Assembly: GCA_964625865.1 (NCBI GenBank)
Contig: CAZVEV010000284.1
Location: 1-8,229 of the forward strand
Reading direction: 5' to 3'
DNA: 8,229 nucleotides
From: CAZVEV01 sp964625865
GTDB lineage: Bacteria > Planctomycetota > Phycisphaerae > SM23-33
Shown: one piece after another, positions 5,733-8,229 of the stretch
Numbering within the stretch: position 1 is the stretch's first letter
How the letters are laid out: each line of letters opens with the position of its first letter
Translations under genes and position numbers: made by a program
The notes under the pieces: model-generated
Seen by the model: the letters and a program-made list of their open reading frames with translations, nothing else
The model's database searches: none
What the model was told of the DNA's origin: nothing

Positions 5733-7385
5733 CTAGGGCTGTTTCCTTGTGACGTATCGCTGGGCTATGGGCATCCTGCGTCCGGCGCCGAAGGCCCGGG
5801 GGGTCACCTTCAGGGCCGGCGGGGCCTGCTTGCGCTTATACTCGGTTGCGTCGACCATCGCAACCACTTGCCGCACCACCGCCTCGTCCAGGCCCTCGGC
5901 GATGATCACGTCGGCGGTCGAGTCGCCCTCGATGTAGCGCCTGAGAATCGCGTCGAGCTGGTCGTAGGGGGGCAGCTTGTCCTGGTCGAACTGGTCGGGC
6001 TTCAACTCGGCGCTGGGGGGCTTCGTTATGATGCCGGTCGGGATGCGTTCGCAGCCGGCCTCAGCGTTCAGTTGGCGCGCGAGGTCGAACACGACGGTCT
6101 TCAGCACGTCGCCGATCGGCGCCAGCCCGCCGGCCATGTCGCCATACAGCGTGCAGTAGCCCACCGACAGTTCGGACTTGTTGCCCGTTGCCAGCGGCAG
6201 ATGCCCCTGCGCGTTGGAGAACGCCATCACCAGGTTGCCCCGAATGCGGGCCTGGACGTTCTCGCCGGCGATCTCCGCATTGCCTTCGTCCAGCGCCCCG
6301 CCCAGGGCCTCCTCGTACGCCCGGTGCATCACCTCGATGGGGATCTCGCGATAGGCTATCCCCACGTTGCTCGCCAACGCCGCCGCGTCGGTCAGGCTGT
6401 GGTCCGAGCTGTACCGGCTGGGCATGGCCAGGGCCAGCACGTTGCCCGCCCCCAGCGCATCGGCGGCCAGCACGGCCACCACCGCAGAATCGATGCCCCC
6501 CGACAGGCCGAGCACCACGCTGGAGAAGCCGCACTTGCGGACGTAGTCCCGCAGGCCCAGCTTCAGCGCCGCCGACAGCCCGCCCAGCCCGTCCGGGCGC
6601 ACCTCGCAGCGTCCCGGCGTGCCACCGGCCAGGTCAACCAGCAGCAGATCCTCGTCAAACGACCTGGCGCGTCCGATCACCTGTCCTGTCGCGTCGAGAA
6701 CGCAACTGGCCCCGTCGAAGACCAGTTCGTCGTTCCCGCCGACCTGGTTGACGTAGACAATCGGCAGGCCCAGGCGCGCCGCCTGGCGGGCGAAGAGGTC
6801 CTCTCGCATCGCCGCCTTGCCCATGTGGAACGGGCTGGCGGCCATGTTGATGATCATCTCGGCCCCGTCGGCCTTCAGGCGGTCGATGGGGTCCTCGCCA
6901 TACAGTTCGCGTCCGAGGGCCTCGGCGTCCCAGAGGTCTTCACAGATGCTGAGGCCCACACGGAGCCCCCCGATGTCGATGCACGTTGCCGGCGGGCCCG
7001 GCTCGAAGTAGCGCGTCTCGTCGAACACGTCGTAGGTCGGCAGGAGGCTCTTGACGTGGACGCCGGCAACCTGTCCGTCGGCCAGAAGGGCCGCGGCGTT
7101 CTGCAGGGGGCGCCCCGTATGGTCGGGGTTCTCGCGAACGAAACCCACCAGGGCCGCGATCCCGCTGCAGTGGCCGGCAAGGTCCTCGACGGCGGCCTCG
7201 CTGTCAGCGACAAACCGTTTCTTGCGAAGCAGATCGCGGGGCGGATACCCGACGACCGACAACTCGCCGAAGACCACCAGGTCGGCCCCACGGGCGCGGG
7301 CATCATCGATCGTCCGGGCGATCGCGGCGGAGTTCCCCGCGATATCGCCCACCACCGGGTCAATCTGTGCCAGAGCAATCCTCAT
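5733..7385 (-). CDS. nadE: Glutamine-dependent NAD+ synthetase
   Basis: Catalyses the last step of NAD biosynthesis: deamido-NAD + ATP + glutamine to NAD, AMP, PPi and glutamate, in the cytoplasm. The 550-residue protein has two domains. The N-terminal nitrilase-type glutaminase (about 1-265) starts MRIALAQIDPVVGD and carries the full catalytic triad: E41 in FGELSVVGYPPRDLL, K112 in VHVKSLLPTYDVFDE, and C148 in LSICEDLW. The C-terminal synthetase domain (about 270-550) has the ATP pyrophosphatase loop SGGIDS at 295-300, then ENVQARIRGNLVMAFSN, LPLATGNKSELSVGYCTLYGDMAGG, and IITKPPSAELKPDQFDQDKLPPYDQLD. The length fits bacterial two-domain NadE. ATG 7385 matches the conserved N-terminus; AAGGGG lies only 2 nt upstream, an unusually short spacing. 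It heads a minus-strand operon with the zinc-ribbon/repeat protein and the DUF1638 protein. No key residue is missing. Confidence 0.97.
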   Translation of the reverse strand: MRIALAQIDPVVGDIAGNSAAIARTIDDARARGADLVVFGELSVVGYPPRDLLRKKRFVADSEAAVEDLAGHCSGIAALVGFVRENPDHTGRPLQNAAALLADGQVAGVHVKSLLPTYDVFDETRYFEPGPPATCIDIGGLRVGLSICEDLWDAEALGRELYGEDPIDRLKADGAEMIINMAASPFHMGKAAMREDLFARQAARLGLPIVYVNQVGGNDELVFDGASCVLDATGQVIGRARSFDEDLLLVDLAGGTPGRCEVRPDGLGGLSAALKLGLRDYVRKCGFSSVVLGLSGGIDSAVVAVLAADALGAGNVLALAMPSRYSSDHSLTDAAALASNVGIAYREIPIEVMHRAYEEALGGALDEGNAEIAGENVQARIRGNLVMAFSNAQGHLPLATGNKSELSVGYCTLYGDMAGGLAPIGDVLKTVVFDLARQLNAEAGCERIPTGIITKPPSAELKPDQFDQDKLPPYDQLDAILRRYIEGDSTADVIIAEGLDEAVVRQVVAMVDATEYKRKQAPPALKVTPRAFGAGRRMPIAQRYVTRKQP

Positions 7386-7646
7386 AACCCCTTATGTACC
7401 CCGTTTCCCGTATCATTTCACGAAGATTCCGCTCGCAGGCGAGTACACGCCGCGCCGCCGACCTCAACACAGAGACACCGGGAACAAGGAGAGTCAGCAG
7501 AAAGAAAGAGAGGGAATGTCAGACGGGAGAACAGGGATGGACCGGAGGGGAAACGGAAGGAAAAGGAGACAAGGACGGAGGAGAAGTGCGCAAGACCGCT
7601 TGCGGTTTCGTGCGCCGTTCGGGCCGGTTCAACCGCAATTCGCTCG
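7386..7646. other. Intergenic region with purine-rich tract upstream of nadE
   Basis: 261 bp separate the GNAT stop from the nadE start. Plus-strand bases about 7468-7587 are overwhelmingly A and G (for example AGAAAGAAAGAGAGGGAATG near 7499-7518), unlike the surrounding mixed GC-rich DNA, so any nadE leader transcribed from upstream would be pyrimidine-rich. The beginning, CACAGAGACAC near 7469, resembles the purine-rich dispersed spacer sequences seen in many environmental bacterial genomes (recalled impression). Plus-strand frames across it (7394-7660 and 7051-7716) give Arg/Lys/Glu/Gly-rich low-complexity products with no domain and are not accepted as genes. No convincing nadE promoter is visible; a weak TGATAC box lies near 7410-7415 on the minus strand. 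Confidence 0.6.
7588..7615. terminator. Hairpin downstream of the GNAT gene, possible terminator
   Basis: GCGCA (7588-7592) pairs with TGCGC (7611-7615), and inside it ACCGC (7595-7599) pairs with GCGGT (7602-7606) around a TT loop. It begins 32 nt beyond the GNAT stop in the direction of GNAT transcription and is followed on that strand by a pyrimidine-rich run rather than pure T. It could end the GNAT transcript before nadE, or be part of a dispersed repeat together with the adjoining purine tract. Confidence 0.4.
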
Positions 7647-8084
7647 TCACAGGTCCTTGACCATCCTGACGTGCGGAATCGTGACCTGGAGGAACTCGCC
7701 GCCCTCGACCCGGTAGCCCAGTTTCTCGTAGAAGCCGCCCGCGATCTTCCGGGCGTCCATCTCGACCCGCCGGATGCCGCGCCCCCGCAGGGCCTCTTCC
7801 ATGCCCTCGATCAGCCGCCGGCCGTTGCCCCTGCCTCGGGCCCCGGCGGCGATCGCCATCTGCCGCACCTTGGCCGTCCCGTCGCCCAAGACCTTGACCA
7901 CGACACAGCCGACCAGCGCGTCACCGTCGCCAAAGAGCCCGAAATGCAGTTGCTCGTCCTCGCCGGCCAGGTCGTCCGCCGACCAGTCCAGCCCCAGCGG
8001 CGCCCGGAGAATCGCATGCCGCATCGCCAGGAGCCGGCGATAGTCCTCGCTTCCATGCTGCACTTCTCTGATCGTTGCGCCCAT
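7647..8084 (-). CDS. GNAT-family N-acetyltransferase (ElaA/YitI-like)
   Basis: A 145-residue acetyltransferase predicted to transfer an acetyl group from acetyl-CoA to an amine; the substrate is unknown. The GNAT signature is clear: strand VRQMAIAAGARGRGNGRRLIEGMEEAL with the pyrophosphate-binding R83-x-x-G86-x-G88, then RRVEMDARKIAGGFYEKLGYRVEGGEF, where Y119 is in the usual general-acid position. An N-terminal MRHAILRAPLGLDW and the ending IPHVRMVKDL resemble the ElaA/YitI-like subgroup (moderate confidence). The length is that of a complete single-domain enzyme. Start ATG 8084 has a weak AGG about 9 nt upstream; an ATG at 8092 is in another frame. It is same-strand with nadE but 261 nt away and followed by a hairpin, so it is probably a separate transcription unit. 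Confidence 0.9.
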   Translation of the reverse strand: MGATIREVQHGSEDYRRLLAMRHAILRAPLGLDWSADDLAGEDEQLHFGLFGDGDALVGCVVVKVLGDGTAKVRQMAIAAGARGRGNGRRLIEGMEEALRGRGIRRVEMDARKIAGGFYEKLGYRVEGGEFLQVTIPHVRMVKDL

Positions 8085-8125
8085 CCCGCCATCCTATCAC
8101 ACCATCGTTGTCGCCGATATCGTAG

Positions 8126-8144
8126 ACGCGGCGTGTCGCCGCGT
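8126..8144. repeat. 8-bp perfect hairpin upstream of the GNAT gene
   Basis: ACGCGGCG (8126-8133) and CGCCGCGT (8137-8144) pair perfectly around TGT, and the plus strand continues TTGTTG. This looks like a compact terminator on the plus strand, but no plus-strand gene lies just upstream; the neighbouring GNAT gene points away. It may be a dispersed palindromic repeat or a site in the GNAT control region, 42 nt from the ATG. Confidence 0.55.
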
Positions 8145-8149
8145 TTGTT

Positions 8150-8177
8150 GTGCAGGGGTCGGGGGGGGGGGTGCAGG
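8150..8177. repeat. 11-G homopolymer flanked by GTGCAGG direct repeats
   Basis: Positions 8161-8171 are an uninterrupted run of eleven G. The 7-mer GTGCAGG occurs at 8150-8156 and again at 8171-8177, its first G being the last base of the run. The tract lies about 77-87 bp upstream of the GNAT start, where a change of length could alter promoter spacing. It is also the kind of run that sequencing and assembly often miscount. Confidence 0.85.
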
Positions 8178-8184
8178 CCGTTTT

Positions 8185-8206
8185 TAGCCGGAAGATGCCG
8201 CGGCTA
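8185..8206. repeat. Hairpin TAGCCG/CGGCTA near the window end
   Basis: TAGCCG (8185-8190) pairs with CGGCTA (8201-8206) around a 10-nt loop, preceded by TTTT. Just after it, GTAGACGC (8209-8216) repeats the 8-mer found at 8122-8129 beside the other hairpin, and CGGCG/CGCCG (8217-8228) could start another stem cut off by the window edge. It probably belongs to a larger repeat cluster continuing outside. Confidence 0.45.
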
Positions 8207-8229
8207 CGGTAGACGCCGGCGGGCGCCGC

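Noticed and set aside
7051..7716. Plus-strand frames through the nadE 5' end and the purine tract (7051-7716 and 7394-7660)
   Set aside because: The products are biased low-complexity Arg/Lys/Glu/Gly sequences that run across the nadE N-terminus or the end of the GNAT gene, with no ribosome site or motif.

Overview
The window (8,229 bp, strongly GC-rich) looks like chromosomal DNA of a planctomycete, most plausibly from the Phycisphaerae side. The evidence is an ECF sigma factor followed by an unconventional membrane anti-sigma protein and an exported PDZ protein, a cytoplasmic double zinc ribbon (CPxC...CPxC) fused through a Pro/Ala-rich linker to a membrane anchor and secreted repeats, and frequent TTG/GTG starts. 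The taxonomic call is an inference. No phage, CRISPR or resistance genes are visible.

Layout. Positions 1-50 hold a perfect 20-bp inverted repeat. Positions 179-2535 (+ strand) form a three-gene cluster: ECF sigma factor, single-pass putative anti-sigma factor (ATGA overlap with the sigma gene), and exported PDZ protein. The intergenic stretch 2536-2695 separates this cluster from a convergent minus-strand operon. It contains a 129-bp element (2561-2689) that folds into a four-way junction with no unpaired bases at the junction and is bordered by near-identical 7-bp direct repeats, so it looks like a MITE or REP-class insertion. Positions 7385-2696 (- strand) carry glutamine-dependent NAD+ synthetase (nadE), then after 1 nt a 740-residue zinc-ribbon/membrane/three-repeat protein, then after 24 nt a DUF1638 protein. 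Positions 7386-7646 are non-coding, with a long purine-rich tract and a hairpin. Positions 8084-7647 (- strand) encode a small GNAT acetyltransferase. Upstream of it (8085-8229) are two hairpins, an 11-G homopolymer and short direct repeats.

How the parts may work together. The plus-strand cluster looks like a cell-surface signalling unit. The anti-sigma protein is predicted to hold the sigma factor at the membrane and to expose a C-terminal tail ending in L-D-L, which has the shape of a class II PDZ ligand, while the next gene makes an exported PDZ protein. That contact is a hypothesis. The minus-strand operon pairs NAD synthesis with two proteins of unknown function, and the tight spacing suggests co-expression and perhaps translational coupling. 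The most unusual items are the 129-bp cloverleaf element, the sigma/anti-sigma/PDZ module and the triple-repeat protein.
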